The notes: generated from the sequence alone by a model not told the origin. A stretch of DNA of 64,000 bases from Pseudomonadota bacterium (GCA_021825945.1 JAKAFN010000003.1:124001-188000); one strand, 5' to 3'; positions 10,854-20,027 are shown, numbered from the stretch's first letter. Translations and numbers: made by a program.

Positions 10854-11405
10854 ATGAATCTGACGAACCAGTTCCTGATCGCCATGCCCGGCATGGAGGA
10901 TCCCAACTTCGACCACACGGTCATCTACGTGTGCGAGCACAGCGAGCGCGGTGCAATGGGGGTCGTGATCAACCGGCCCACCGATCTCACGCTGGAGCGG
11001 CTGTTCGACAAGATCGACCTTCACCTCGAAATCGCTCCGTGGCGCGACGAACCCGTGCTCTACGGCGGCCCGGTGCAGACCGAGCGCGGCTTCGTGCTGC
11101 ACGCGCCGGCCGGCGAATACGATTCGACGCTGGCCGTCGCCGAAGGCATCGGCCTCACCACCTCCAAGGACGTTCTCGAAGCGGTCGCCGAAGGCACGGG
11201 TCCCGAGCGGATGCTCGTCACCCTGGGCTATTCCGGTTGGGGCGCCGGCCAGCTCGAAAAGGAGCTGGCCAATAACGGCTGGCTAACGGTCGCGGCGGAC
11301 CCGCACGTCATTTTCGACACCCCGCCCCAGGAACGCTTCGATGCCGCGCTCAAACTGCTCGGCGTCGATCCGATGTATCTGGCCGGGCAAGCCGGCCACG
11401 CCTGA
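10854..11405 (+). CDS. yqgE: YqgE/AlgH family protein (UPF0301)
   Basis: 183 residues from ATG 10854 (MNLTNQFLIAMPGM); the longer upstream frame is not conserved in character. Family signatures: FLIAMPGMEDPNFDHTVIYVCEHSERGAMGVVINRP at the start and LVTLGYSGWGAGQLEKELANNGWL near residue 120. The biochemical role is not established; the family has been linked to transcriptional control of alginate in Pseudomonas and commonly sits beside ruvX and pyr genes, as it does here. It heads a six-gene run on the plus strand. Confidence 0.93.
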   Translation: MNLTNQFLIAMPGMEDPNFDHTVIYVCEHSERGAMGVVINRPTDLTLERLFDKIDLHLEIAPWRDEPVLYGGPVQTERGFVLHAPAGEYDSTLAVAEGIGLTTSKDVLEAVAEGTGPERMLVTLGYSGWGAGQLEKELANNGWLTVAADPHVIFDTPPQERFDAALKLLGVDPMYLAGQAGHA

Positions 11406-11413
11406 CCGGGAGC

Positions 11414-12031
11414 ATGGGTCCATCCCATTGCGAGGACGGCGCGGGAACCTTCCGGTACTGCGAGGGGGCGGCGCCGCCGTCATTGCGAGAGCGCAGCCCG
11501 AAGCAAGCCAGGTCGTTTTCCGGGTCGCCACGGCCCTGCGGGCCTCGCGATGACGAAGGCAGTGATGGGTCTTGCGATGGCGAGCGCCCGGAGGCTGCGT
11601 GCCGGCCGGCAAGGATCGGCATCCTCCTGGCCTTCGACTACGGATTGCGCCGCATCGGCGTTGCGCTCGGCAATGGCCTGACCGGCGGCGCCCGACCGCT
11701 GTGCATCCTCGAGCGCATTCCGGTTGCGGTATCCTGGGATGCGATCGCCGGTCTGATCGCCGAATGGCAGCCCGACCTCCTGGTCGTGGGCATCCCCCGC
11801 CATCCCGACGGGACGCATCATGAAATGACCGAACGCTGCGCGCGGTTCGCCCGCCAACTCGAAGGGCGCTTCCGATTGCCGGTGACGCGGGTCGATGAGC
11901 GGTACACTTCCGCCGTGCTGGAGGGGGGCGGACCGCGGGACGACGAAGCCGCGGCGCTGATCCTGCAGCAATGGTTTGACGAGTACCCTTACCCCCGCCC
12001 TCTTTCGCAAGCGGGAGAGGGGGAGGCATAG
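11414..12031 (+). CDS. ruvX: RuvX (YqgF), putative Holliday-junction resolvase / pre-16S rRNA nuclease, with repeat-derived ends
   Basis: The conserved core begins at about 11627 with LLAFDYGLRRIGVALGNGL and contains ILLVVGIPRHPDG-like (DLLVVGIPRHPDGTHHEM) and VTRVDERYTSAV, the RNase H-fold acidic sites of YqgF. The family normally starts only a few residues before LLAFD, but no ATG or GTG lies there in frame. The in-frame choices are ATG 11414 (SD only 1 nt away), TTG 11483 inside a repeat, or a rare codon. From 11414 the protein has 205 residues with an about 70-residue N-terminal extension translated through a family 1 repeat. The last residues (PYPRPLSQAGEGEA) are translated from a family 2 repeat. 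It lies between yqgE and pyrR. Start is uncertain. Confidence 0.8.
   Translation: MGPSHCEDGAGTFRYCEGAAPPSLRERSPKQARSFSGSPRPCGPRDDEGSDGSCDGERPEAACRPARIGILLAFDYGLRRIGVALGNGLTGGARPLCILERIPVAVSWDAIAGLIAEWQPDLLVVGIPRHPDGTHHEMTERCARFARQLEGRFRLPVTRVDERYTSAVLEGGGPRDDEAAALILQQWFDEYPYPRPLSQAGEGEA
11478..11555. repeat. Family 1 dispersed repeat, full copy
   Basis: Begins CGTCATTGCGAG and ends CTCGCGATGACG, with internal CCCGAAGCAAGCCAGG and GGTCGCCACGGCCCTGCGGGCC. Its ends are inverted repeats of each other. Here it falls inside the ruvX reading frame upstream of the conserved core. Confidence 0.85.
11984..12026. repeat. Family 2 dispersed hairpin repeat
   Basis: ACCCTTACCCCCGCCCTCTTTCGC / GCGGGAGAGGGGG arrangement. 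It encodes the C-terminal residues of RuvX, and its right arm GGGAGG (12021-12026) provides the ribosome site for pyrR at 9-nt spacing. Confidence 0.75.
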
Positions 12032-12035
12032 GAAC

Positions 12036-12572
12036 ATGCTGGATCTCGACGCCGAATCGATCTATTTTGAATTGCTGCGCCGGGTGCGCGAGCGCATCGG
12101 GGATGTGTCCTTGCTGCTCGTCGGCGTGCACACCGGCGGCGTCTGGTTGGCGGAGCGCTTGCGTACCGATCTCGGCATCGACGCCCAGATCGGCCTGCTC
12201 GACGTTTCGTTCTACCGTGACGATTTTCACAGCGCCGGCCTCAGCCATGGCGTGCAGCCGTCGCAAATTCCGTTCGATGTCAATGGTGCGACCATTCTGC
12301 TCGTTGACGACGTACTCAATACGGGGCGCACGGTGCGCGCCGCGATGAATGAACTGTTCGACTATGGTCGGCCCGCGCGCATCGAGCTTGCGGTGCTCAT
12401 CGATCGCGGTGGGCGCGAACTGCCCATTTCCACGCCGCTCGTCGGCCGCACCCTGGAGGTGCCGGCGGATGTGAGCGTCGTGCTGTCGCGCGACGCCAAC
12501 AATCGCTTGCACCTGACGCTGGAGCAGCGCGAGGCGGAGGAGGTCGAGTCCGCTCCCAGGGAAGGTGCGTAA
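12036..12572 (+). CDS. pyrR: PyrR, bifunctional pyr operon regulator / uracil phosphoribosyltransferase
   Basis: 178 residues from ATG 12036 ([16 protein letters not shown]). A type I phosphoribosyltransferase fold is shown by [13 protein letters not shown] and the PRPP-binding loop [18 protein letters not shown] near residue 90. PyrR converts uracil and PRPP to UMP and in many bacteria regulates pyr mRNA. No clear attenuator hairpin with a PyrR-binding loop is visible in front of pyrB, which starts inside the end of pyrR, so regulation in this organism is unclear. Overlaps pyrB by up to 8 nt. Confidence 0.93.
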   Translation: MLDLDAESIYFELLRRVRERIGDVSLLLVGVHTGGVWLAERLRTDLGIDAQIGLLDVSFYRDDFHSAGLSHGVQPSQIPFDVNGATILLVDDVLNTGRTVRAAMNELFDYGRPARIELAVLIDRGGRELPISTPLVGRTLEVPADVSVVLSRDANNRLHLTLEQREAEEVESAPREGA

Positions 12573-13551
12573 TCGCGTGGACCCCATCCTGCGCAATCCG
12601 CAGCTTGACGCCGACGGCGACCTGCATCACCTGCTTTCCATCGAAGAACTCCCCCGGGAGATCATCGAACGCATCCTGGCCACCGCCGATGGGTTCATCG
12701 GTGTCGGAACGCGCGAGGTGAAGAGCGTGCCGCTGCTGCGCGGCCGCTCGGTGTTCAACCTGTTCTTCGAGAATTCCACCCGCACGCGCACGACCTTCGA
12801 GATCGCCGCCAAGCGCCTGAGCGCGGACGTCTACAACCTCAACATCGCGGCATCGAGCACCTCGAAGGGCGAATCCCTGCTCGACACCATCGACAACCTC
12901 ACCGCGATGCAGGCCGACATCTTCGTCGTGCGCCATTCGCAGGGAGGGGCGCCCTATCTCATCGCGCGCCACCTCGCACCCCACGTGCACGTCGTCAACG
13001 CGGGCGACGGGCGCCATGCCCACCCGACCCAGGCGCTGCTCGACCTCTACACCATCCGTCACTACAAGGGGCGGTTCGAGGACCTCACCGTCGCGATCGT
13101 CGGGGACGTACTCCACTCGCGCGTGGCGCGCTCCGACATCCACGGCCTGCTGGCCATGGGTGTGCGCGAGTTGCGTGTCGTGGGGCCGCTCACCTTGCTG
13201 CCGGCCGGGCTGGAGGGCCTGGGGGTGCAGGTGCATACACGCCTCGAGGACGGAATCCGCGGCGCCGACGTCATCATCATGCTGCGCCTGCAGAACGAGC
13301 GCATGCGCGGCGCACTGCTGCCCAGCGCCCAGGAGTATTTCCGCAACTACGGCCTCACGCCGCACACCTTGCGGCATGCCGAGCCGGATTGCATCGTCAT
13401 GCACCCGGGGCCGATGAATCGCGGCATCGAGATCGATTCCGCCGTCGCGGACGGCCCGCACAGTGTCATCCTGCCGCAGGTCAGTTTCGGGATCGCGGTG
13501 CGGATGGCGGTTCTGTCGATGGTCGTCTCCTCGCAACGAAAAGCATCATGA
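12565..13551 (+). CDS. pyrB: Aspartate carbamoyltransferase catalytic subunit
   Basis: 328 residues from GTG 12565 (a second GTG at 12577 is also possible). The carbamoyl-phosphate motif [13 protein letters not shown] is near residue 70; the loop with [12 protein letters not shown] and the aspartate-side residues [12 protein letters not shown] and [11 protein letters not shown] are present. It makes carbamoyl-aspartate in pyrimidine synthesis. The gene overlaps pyrR at its start and overlaps the following dihydroorotase-like gene by ATGA, matching the PyrB-PyrC' pair whose products form one complex in pseudomonads. Confidence 0.96.
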   Translation: MRNRVDPILRNPQLDADGDLHHLLSIEELPREIIERILATADGFIGVGTREVKSVPLLRGRSVFNLFFENSTRTRTTFEIAAKRLSADVYNLNIAASSTSKGESLLDTIDNLTAMQADIFVVRHSQGGAPYLIARHLAPHVHVVNAGDGRHAHPTQALLDLYTIRHYKGRFEDLTVAIVGDVLHSRVARSDIHGLLAMGVRELRVVGPLTLLPAGLEGLGVQVHTRLEDGIRGADVIIMLRLQNERMRGALLPSAQEYFRNYGLTPHTLRHAEPDCIVMHPGPMNRGIEIDSAVADGPHSVILPQVSFGIAVRMAVLSMVVSSQRKAS

Positions 13552-14846
13552 CCTCGTCGATCACGATCGGACACGGTCGCGTCGTCGATCCCGCCAGCGG
13601 GTTCGACGCCGTCGCCGACGTCCACCTTGCGGAGGGCCGCGTCGCCGCCATCGGCGCCGCGCCGCAAGGATTTACGCCCCAGCGGTGGATCGATGCCACG
13701 GGCTGCGTCGTCGTTCCGGGTCTCGTCGATCTCTGCGCCCGCATGCGCGAACCCGGGGCCGAGGGCGCGCTGCGCGGTGAAATGCGCGCGGCGCTCGCCG
13801 GCGGCGTCACCGGCGTGGTATGCCCTCCCGATACCGATCCGCCGCTCGACGAACCGGGCCTCGTCCGCATGTTGCGCCAGCGCTCGCGCGAAGCGGCCGG
13901 CGCGCGTCTGTACCCGCTGGGCGCGCTCACGGCCGGACTCGACGGCGAGACGCTGGCCGAAGTGCATACCTTGGCCGAGGTGGGCTGCGTGGCGTTCGCC
14001 CAGACCGGCGCGCTGCCGGAAAACCACGGCACGCTGCTGCAGGCGTTGCGGTATGCCCGGACCTTCGATCTGGCGGTCTGGCTTGCCCCGGTGGACGCAA
14101 CCCTCCTGGGCGACGGAATCGCGGGCGAGGGCGCATTCGCCGCGCGCCTGGGCTTGCCGGGTGTCTGTGTCGCCGCCGAAACGGTCGCCCTGCATACCAT
14201 CTTCGAATTGCAGCGCATGAGCGGCGCACGCGTCCACATCTGCCGGCTGTCGTCCGCGCAGGGGGTGGAACTCGTGCGCGCGGCCAAGCGCGAAGGCCTG
14301 CCCGTGACCGCGGACGTGTCGGTTCATCACGTGCATTGCATCGACCGCGACATCGGCTATTTCGACACGCGCTTCCGCCTGGATCCGCCGCTGCGCTCGG
14401 CCGAGGACCAGGAGGCGATTCGCGGCGGCCTGGCCGATGGCACGATCGACGCGATCTGTTCCGATCATGCGCCGGTGTCGGTCGACAGCAAGCTGCTGCC
14501 GTTCGGCGAAGCGGCCCCCGGCGCCACCGGCCTGGAGACGTTGCTGCCGCTGGTGCTGCGCTGGGCGCGATCCGAACGCCTGCCGCTGCAGCGGGCCTTG
14601 GCGGTGGTGACCTGCGCCCCGGCGCGCATTTTGCGGGAGGACACCGGGGTCCTGGAGGCCGGCCGCAAGGCCGACATCGTCGTGTTCGATCCCGACGCCG
14701 AATGGACGGTAGGCGCCGACACTTTGCTGAGCAGCGGCAAGAATTCGCCGTTTTCGGGGCAGACCCTGCGGGGCCGCGTGCGATATACGGTGGTGGGCGG
14801 AGACGTGCGGTTCGAGCGGGGGGCGACGACCCCCTCTCCCACTTGA
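13548..14846 (+). CDS. PyrC' (PyrX), dihydroorotase-like, probably non-catalytic partner of PyrB
   Basis: 432 residues from ATG 13548, overlapping the pyrB stop (ATGA). Amidohydrolase fold with [14 protein letters not shown] at residues 59-72: the metal-binding His-x-His of active dihydroorotases is replaced by Cys63-Ala-Arg65. ICSDHAPV is retained near residue 306. Homologues with this loss are known as inactive dihydroorotases that stabilise aspartate carbamoyltransferase. The last codons (TTPSPT) are read from a family 2 repeat. An active pyrC would be expected elsewhere. Confidence 0.88.
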   Translation: MTSSITIGHGRVVDPASGFDAVADVHLAEGRVAAIGAAPQGFTPQRWIDATGCVVVPGLVDLCARMREPGAEGALRGEMRAALAGGVTGVVCPPDTDPPLDEPGLVRMLRQRSREAAGARLYPLGALTAGLDGETLAEVHTLAEVGCVAFAQTGALPENHGTLLQALRYARTFDLAVWLAPVDATLLGDGIAGEGAFAARLGLPGVCVAAETVALHTIFELQRMSGARVHICRLSSAQGVELVRAAKREGLPVTADVSVHHVHCIDRDIGYFDTRFRLDPPLRSAEDQEAIRGGLADGTIDAICSDHAPVSVDSKLLPFGEAAPGATGLETLLPLVLRWARSERLPLQRALAVVTCAPARILREDTGVLEAGRKADIVVFDPDAEWTVGADTLLSSGKNSPFSGQTLRGRVRYTVVGGDVRFERGATTPSPT

Positions 14847-14872
14847 GCGGGAGAGGGCGGGGGTGAGGGTGG
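14830..14872. repeat. Family 2 dispersed hairpin repeat
   Basis: CCCCCTCTCCC-ACTTGA-GCGGGAGAGGG followed by CGGGGGTGAGGGTGG. The left arm encodes the end of PyrC' and the right flank encodes the GTG start and first codons of PlsC. Confidence 0.82.
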
Positions 14873-15696
14873 TGGTGCCATTGCGGTTGCGCGTTCCGTT
14901 GGCGGCGATCGTTCTCGTCCTGCATCTCCTATGGGGCATGTTGGCCGTGTTCCTGGTGTTCCCCGTGTTGCCGGCGCGCGCCCGCGACGCGATGGTCCGG
15001 CTCTGGTCCCGCATGCTGCTCGTCCTGGTCGGTGTGCGCGTGCAGCCGCGCGGAGCCCCGCCCTCATACGGTGATGCGCCATCCGGGGCACTGCTCGTCC
15101 TGAATCACGTTTCCTGGCTCGACGTGTTCGTCGTGACCGCGCTGTGCCCGGCGCGCTTCGTCGCCAAGGCGGACATCGCCCGCTGGCCGGTGCTGGGTCA
15201 TTTCGCCCGCGCGGTCGGCACGCTGTTCGTCGAGCGCGGGCGGCGACACGCGGTGGCCGAAGTCAATCGCGCGGTGGCGGCGCGGTTGACGGCCGGCCAA
15301 CACATCGGAATTTTTCCGGAAGGGACGACGACCGACGGCTCGCAGCTGCTGCGCTTCCATGCCAATTTGTTGCAGGCGGCGATCGATGCCGGTGCGTCCA
15401 TCGTGCCGGTCGCGCTGCGCTATCACCAGAACGGCGCGCCGTCGGATGCCGCGGCCTATGTCGGCGAGATGAACCTCGCGCAGTCGATCTGGCGCATCCT
15501 GCGGGCTCCGTGCCTGGGGGCGGAACTCCACTGGCTGCCGGCGCTCGCGACCCGGGAGCAGGATCGGCGGGCGCTGGCCCATGCCGCCCATGCCGCGATC
15601 GGCGAGGCCTTGGCGCTCACTCTCCCGCGTTCGGCTGTCGAACCTGCGGGCACGGAACCTGAATCACCTCCCGAGACGGCCAGCGCAACGCCGTGA
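14863..15696 (+). CDS. plsC: 1-acyl-sn-glycerol-3-phosphate acyltransferase
   Basis: 277 residues from GTG 14863 (MRVVVPLRLRV). One N-terminal membrane segment (residues about 10-35), then the acyltransferase blocks LVLNHVSWLDVFV (NHxSxxD, residues about 78-84), GTLFVERGRR and IGIFPEGTTTDG. It transfers acyl chains to lysophosphatidate at the inner membrane. The first codons come from a family 2 repeat, so the true start could lie downstream. The 3' end overlaps convergent apaH by 80 nt, using a Pro/Glu-rich tail. Confidence 0.9.
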   Translation: MRVVVPLRLRVPLAAIVLVLHLLWGMLAVFLVFPVLPARARDAMVRLWSRMLLVLVGVRVQPRGAPPSYGDAPSGALLVLNHVSWLDVFVVTALCPARFVAKADIARWPVLGHFARAVGTLFVERGRRHAVAEVNRAVAARLTAGQHIGIFPEGTTTDGSQLLRFHANLLQAAIDAGASIVPVALRYHQNGAPSDAAAYVGEMNLAQSIWRILRAPCLGAELHWLPALATREQDRRALAHAAHAAIGEALALTLPRSAVEPAGTEPESPPETASATP

Positions 15697-16438
15697 GCTG
15701 ACGGCCCCATAAGCAGCCGGTATCGATTCCGATCGCATCGTCGCGGGTCAGCATCAGACCGAGCGTGGACCAGTGGCCGAATACCACCGTGGTGCCGCGA
15801 CTGCGCCGCGCGGGATGATCGAACCAGGCGATCCGCCCCTCCGGGGCACGGTCCGGCGACGCTTTCGTCTTGAAGTCCATCGCACCATCCGGCGTCAGGA
15901 AGCGCAGGCGTGTGAGGGCGTTCAGCACGCAGCGCGACCGGTCGGCGCCGGTGAGGGTATCGACCCAGCGCGCCGGTTGATTGCCGTACATGGTTGCCAG
16001 GAACGTCCGATAGTCGGGGGAACGCAGCTGGGCTTCGACTTCGTGCGCCAAGGCCAGCGTTTGCCCGGCGTCCCATTGCGGCAGCAGGCCGGCATGGACG
16101 AAGAGCGCACCTTCTTCGGCGTGGGCCAGCGGGCGGGCACGTAGCCAATCCAGCAGTTCCGGCGCGTCCGGCGCGTCGAGGATGTCCTGCAGGGTGTCGT
16201 CGTGATGTAGCGGGCGGATGCCCGCCGCCACGGCGAGCAGGTGCAGATCATGGTTGCCGAGCAGGGCCACCGCACGCTCGCCGAGATCGCGGACGCGTCG
16301 CAGTGTGCCGAGGGAGTCCGGACCGCGGTTGACGAGGTCGCCGACGAAAACCAAGCGGGCGCCATCGGGAATGCGGGGAAGCAGAAGTTCGAGACTGCCG
16401 CGGCAGCCCTGCAGATCGCCGATGGCGTAGAGCGTCAT
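15617..16438 (-). CDS. apaH: Symmetrical bis(5'-nucleosyl)-tetraphosphatase
   Basis: 273 residues from ATG 16438 (MTLYAIGDLQG). Metallophosphatase motifs GDLQG, FVGDLVNRGPDS, LLGNHDLHL and VHAGLLPQW are in order, with a late FGHWSTLG. It splits Ap4A to two ADP. Start and stop of the neighbouring helicase overlap by 4 nt (ATG 16438 against stop 16435), implying translational coupling. The C-terminal 27 codons are antisense to the end of plsC. Confidence 0.95.
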   Translation of the reverse strand: MTLYAIGDLQGCRGSLELLLPRIPDGARLVFVGDLVNRGPDSLGTLRRVRDLGERAVALLGNHDLHLLAVAAGIRPLHHDDTLQDILDAPDAPELLDWLRARPLAHAEEGALFVHAGLLPQWDAGQTLALAHEVEAQLRSPDYRTFLATMYGNQPARWVDTLTGADRSRCVLNALTRLRFLTPDGAMDFKTKASPDRAPEGRIAWFDHPARRSRGTTVVFGHWSTLGLMLTRDDAIGIDTGCLWGRQLTALRWPSREVIQVPCPQVRQPNAGE

Positions 16439-19182
16439 GGCAGGGCCGGAGCGGAGGTGAGGCTCGCCGCCGGCGCCAACAGGGCCTCGATGTCCTCGGC
16501 GGTCAGGGCCCGCGCCAGACCCGCTTCGTCGCCGAACATCGCCTCGGCGAGTTGGGCCTTGCGCGCCTGCAGGGCACGCATCCGCTCTTCGATCGTGCCG
16601 GCGCAGAGCAGTCGGTAGATGAATACCGGCTTGTCCTGCCCGATGCGGTGTGCGCGGTCGCTCGCCTGCGCCTCCACCGCCGGATTCCACCACGGATCGT
16701 AGTGGATGACCGTATCGGCGCTGGTGAGGTTGAGCCCGGTTCCGCCGGCTTTGAGGCTCAGCAGGAAGAGCGGCACGTCACCGCGCTGGAAACGGTCGAC
16801 CTGGGCGGCACGGTCGCGCGTTTCGCCGGTGAGCAGCGCGTAGTCCTGCCCCCGTTCGTGCAGCGCATGCTCGATGAGATCGAGCATCGAGGTGAACTGG
16901 GAGAAGATCAGTACCCGCCGTCCTTCGGCGAGCAGATTGTCGAGCATCTCGAGCAGCGATTCGAGCTTGGCCGATTCGCTCGCCGCGCCGGCCGCGCCGA
17001 GACCGGTGAGCCGAGGGTCGCAGCAGACCTGCCGCAGCTTGAGCAGGGCGTCGAGGACGAGAATCTGGCTGCGTTCGATCCCCTGTTCCGCCAGGGCGCT
17101 CCGGACCCGCTCGTGCATGCTCGCCCGCACCGCTTCGTACAGATCGCGCTGGGCGCCTTGCAGCTCGATGTAGCGCTCGATTTCGGTGCGGGGCGGCAGT
17201 TCGGGGGCGACCTCGTCCTTGCGCCGACGCAGCACGAACGGCCGGATGCGGGTCGCCAGATGCGCGCGCCGGTCTTCGTCGCCGCGTTTCTCGATCGGGT
17301 TGCGATACAGGCGGGTGAAGCTCGCCTGGTCGCCGAGCAAGCCGGGCGTGAGCCAGTCGAACTGGGCCCAGAGTTCGCCCAGATGGTTTTCCAGCGGCGT
17401 GCCGGTGATCGCCAGCCGGTGGGTGACCTGGAGGTTGCGGATCGCGCCGGCGGCCTGCGTGCGCGGATTCTTGACCGCTTGCGCCTCATCGACGATGAGG
17501 ATGTGGAAACGGTGTTCGCACAGGAGATCGGCGTCCCGCGCCAGCAGCGCGAAGCTGGTGACGACGAGATCGGATTCCTCGATCCGTGAGAATTCGCGGT
17601 GGCGATCGGTGCCATGCAACGGCAGGCAACGCAGTTCGGGCGCGAAGCGTGCCGCTTCCGCCATCCAGTTGTGCACGAGGGAGGTGGGGGCGATGACCAG
17701 GGCGGGGGCGGTCAAGCGGCCCCCTTCCTTTTCTGCGCAGATGTGGGCGATCGTCTGCAGCGTCTTGCCCAGACCCATGTCGTCGGCGAGCAGGCCGCCC
17801 AGTTCATACTGCCGCAGGAACTGCAGCCAGTTCAGGCCCGCCTGCTGGTAGGGGCGGAGCTGTGCGCGCAGCATGGCGGGAACCGGCGCGGCCTGGAGCG
17901 CGGAAAAATTGGCCAAGCGATGGGCGAAATCCTGCAGATCGGGCGGGCCCGACCAGGTCAGCACGCCGCGGTCGCTGAGGGTCGCCACCCGCGCCAGGTC
18001 CATGCGGGCAACCGGGATCATCCGTGCCGCGCGCCGCTGGCGCCAACCGAGCCGGCCGGCGGCCGAATCCTTCCCGGCGGTGCGGTGTTGTCCGTGACGG
18101 TCGCCGATTTCGATCAAGGTGTCGAGTAGGGGGGCGACACGTTGACGCGGCAGGCGCACCACGTGTCGCCCGTCGATCCGGACTTGCAGCGTATCGCTCG
18201 CGGGATCGTCGAGCGCCGACTCGAGCAACGGCAGCAAGGGAAATCGCCGGTCACCGACCCGAATGCCGAGTTCGAGATCGAACCAGTCACGACTCTTCTG
18301 GTTGTGGATGTTCACGTCCAGTTCGTCCGCCGACACCCGTTGCCAGGGGAAATCGTCGCCGATCTTGACATCCCATCCTTGCTTGCGCCAAGCCGCGATC
18401 GGGCCGTCGATCAGGCGCGCCGCATCTTCGTCGTCGATCTCAAAGGCGGAATCCACGGTGCGGCGCTTGGGCGGCGGCGTGGGGTGCGACCACGGTCGCG
18501 CGCCATATGCCTGCAGTTGGGTGATGACGCGCTCGACCTGGCGCACATCCGGAGCGATGTCGACGGTCTCACCATCGATCACCATGCGGCTGGGGGCGCG
18601 TTGTAGTGGTACGCGGATCCCGTCGATGCGCAGCGATACGAACACCGCCGCCGGCGGCGGTGGCGCGCCGGGAAGGTCATCCTCGCGGCGCCGCAGGCGC
18701 GCGGCGCCGAGACGGACGCAGACGGTACCCGCGCCGTGCGCGATCCGCGGCGCCGGCTCGTCGGAGGACGCCGATTCCATCGGCTCGGAGTCCGCCGGTC
18801 CGGCCCAGGGGCGCGCGAACCCGGGCGTGTCGGCGGCGGCGACGGCGCTGCGCAGTTGCGGCTGCCAATGCAGGAGCGCTGCGGCGGCGTGCTCGCACAG
18901 GTGGCCGATCGCACAGGAACAGTGGGATTCGATTTCCACCGGAGCCCCGGCGTTCTTGCGCGACAGCCGGACCCCGACCTGATAGCGGTGGTGTTCGGCG
19001 TCGAGCAGCTGGGCACGTAACTCCATGGCATTGCTCGACACCGCATCGAATTCGATGGCCGTCACCGTATCGACCCGTGCAAGGGCGTCACCCGCTTGCA
19101 GGGCGCCGACATGAAAAAAGCGCACAAGATCCTGCGGCGTGGGCAGGAAGGGAGCGATGTCGGTACTTCGAGCAGCGCGCAT
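16435..19182 (-). CDS. SNF2-family DEAD/DEAH ATPase with N-terminal SWIM zinc finger
   Basis: 915 residues from ATG 19182. Near residue 88 the motif CSCAIGHLCEHAAAALL is a SWIM-type zinc finger (CxC...CxH). The C-terminal half is a full Snf2 translocase: LADDMGLGKTLQT (Walker A), ILIVDEAQAVKN (DEAQ box), ITGTPLENHLGELW, ILIFSQFTSMLDLIE, and the arginine finger region VEAQASDRAHRIGQDKPV. Such bacterial proteins are thought to remodel protein-DNA or RNA polymerase complexes (HepA-like), but the exact role is not known. Coupled to apaH downstream. Confidence 0.9.
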   Translation of the reverse strand: MRAARSTDIAPFLPTPQDLVRFFHVGALQAGDALARVDTVTAIEFDAVSSNAMELRAQLLDAEHHRYQVGVRLSRKNAGAPVEIESHCSCAIGHLCEHAAAALLHWQPQLRSAVAAADTPGFARPWAGPADSEPMESASSDEPAPRIAHGAGTVCVRLGAARLRRREDDLPGAPPPPAAVFVSLRIDGIRVPLQRAPSRMVIDGETVDIAPDVRQVERVITQLQAYGARPWSHPTPPPKRRTVDSAFEIDDEDAARLIDGPIAAWRKQGWDVKIGDDFPWQRVSADELDVNIHNQKSRDWFDLELGIRVGDRRFPLLPLLESALDDPASDTLQVRIDGRHVVRLPRQRVAPLLDTLIEIGDRHGQHRTAGKDSAAGRLGWRQRRAARMIPVARMDLARVATLSDRGVLTWSGPPDLQDFAHRLANFSALQAAPVPAMLRAQLRPYQQAGLNWLQFLRQYELGGLLADDMGLGKTLQTIAHICAEKEGGRLTAPALVIAPTSLVHNWMAEAARFAPELRCLPLHGTDRHREFSRIEESDLVVTSFALLARDADLLCEHRFHILIVDEAQAVKNPRTQAAGAIRNLQVTHRLAITGTPLENHLGELWAQFDWLTPGLLGDQASFTRLYRNPIEKRGDEDRRAHLATRIRPFVLRRRKDEVAPELPPRTEIERYIELQGAQRDLYEAVRASMHERVRSALAEQGIERSQILVLDALLKLRQVCCDPRLTGLGAAGAASESAKLESLLEMLDNLLAEGRRVLIFSQFTSMLDLIEHALHERGQDYALLTGETRDRAAQVDRFQRGDVPLFLLSLKAGGTGLNLTSADTVIHYDPWWNPAVEAQASDRAHRIGQDKPVFIYRLLCAGTIEERMRALQARKAQLAEAMFGDEAGLARALTAEDIEALLAPAASLTSAPALP

Positions 19183-19259
19183 GCCAGGAAAAAAAACAGA
19201 GGAAAACTGTTCATTATGCCGGGAATCCGCCGGCCATGCATGACAATGCGTTGTCGAGC

Positions 19260-19297
19260 ACCCTCACCTTCGCCCGCTCCCGCATGCGGGAGCGGGG
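19260..19297. repeat. Family 2 dispersed hairpin repeat
   Basis: ACCCTCACC then CGCCCGCTCCCGC-AT-GCGGGAGCGGGG. It lies between the helicase gene and gmhB in opposite orientation to the copies at 14.8 and 22.1 kb. Confidence 0.8.
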
Positions 19298-19328
19298 ATT
19301 TCTTCATCACGGTGGCTGGTGCGCGTTC

Positions 19329-20027
19329 TCACGCGCGTTCCCCGGTTGCAGGAGCGGGGTCGCACCGTTGCAGCAGTCGTGCCCGCAGCTGCGGGTCGGC
19401 CAGTGCGGACGCGAGCGAGCGATGCCGTGCGCCGGCGAGCGTCTCCGGGCACGCCTCCTGCGGCATCGCGGCCCCGTCCTTGCCCAGCAGCACGCGCAGC
19501 GGCACGCCGGCGGCCAGCGCGGCCCGCAGGTCGTCGCACTTGTCGCCGAATAGCGCGGAACGCGACAGATCCAGGTTCAGGTCGCGCGCGGCCGCGCGCA
19601 GCATGCCCGGTGCCGGCTTGCGACAATCGCAATCGCGGCGCAACGCGCCGTTGCCGGCATCGGGGTGGTGTGGGCAGTGATACACGCCCGCCAACGGCGC
19701 GCCCGCCTCGGCGAATCGCGCGCGCATCCATCGTGCGAGTGCGTGAAAGTCGTCCTCGGTGTAGTAGCCGCGGGCGATCCCGGACTGATTGGTGACGACC
19801 ACCAGCGCGTACCCCATACGGGCCAGATCCGCCGCCGCGTCGAGCACGCCGGGGACGAAGGAGAAGTCTTCTCGCCGGGATACATAGCCATGGTCGATGT
19901 TGATGACGCCGTCCCGGTCGAGAAATACGGCGGCGCGGAGTCGGCCTCGGTCATTTGGCGCGACCGGGGCGGGGGGCGTGGTTGCAGGCATGTTCCGGCG
20001 TTCGGGCGGGTTAGGGTTCCGCGACAT
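19329..20027 (-). CDS. gmhB: D-glycero-beta-D-manno-heptose-1,7-bisphosphate 7-phosphatase
   Basis: 232 residues from ATG 20027; ATG 19991 (MPATTPP) is an equally plausible start because neither has a clear ribosome site. HAD-family motifs: FLDRDGVINIDHGYV, VVVTNQSGIARGYY, the Zn-binding cluster CPHHPDAGNGALRRDCDCRKP and LFGDKCDDLRAAL. It removes the 7-phosphate in ADP-heptose synthesis for LPS inner core. It follows hldD and hldA in one minus-strand run. Confidence 0.94.
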   Translation of the reverse strand: MSRNPNPPERRNMPATTPPAPVAPNDRGRLRAAVFLDRDGVINIDHGYVSRREDFSFVPGVLDAAADLARMGYALVVVTNQSGIARGYYTEDDFHALARWMRARFAEAGAPLAGVYHCPHHPDAGNGALRRDCDCRKPAPGMLRAAARDLNLDLSRSALFGDKCDDLRAALAAGVPLRVLLGKDGAAMPQEACPETLAGARHRSLASALADPQLRARLLQRCDPAPATGERA

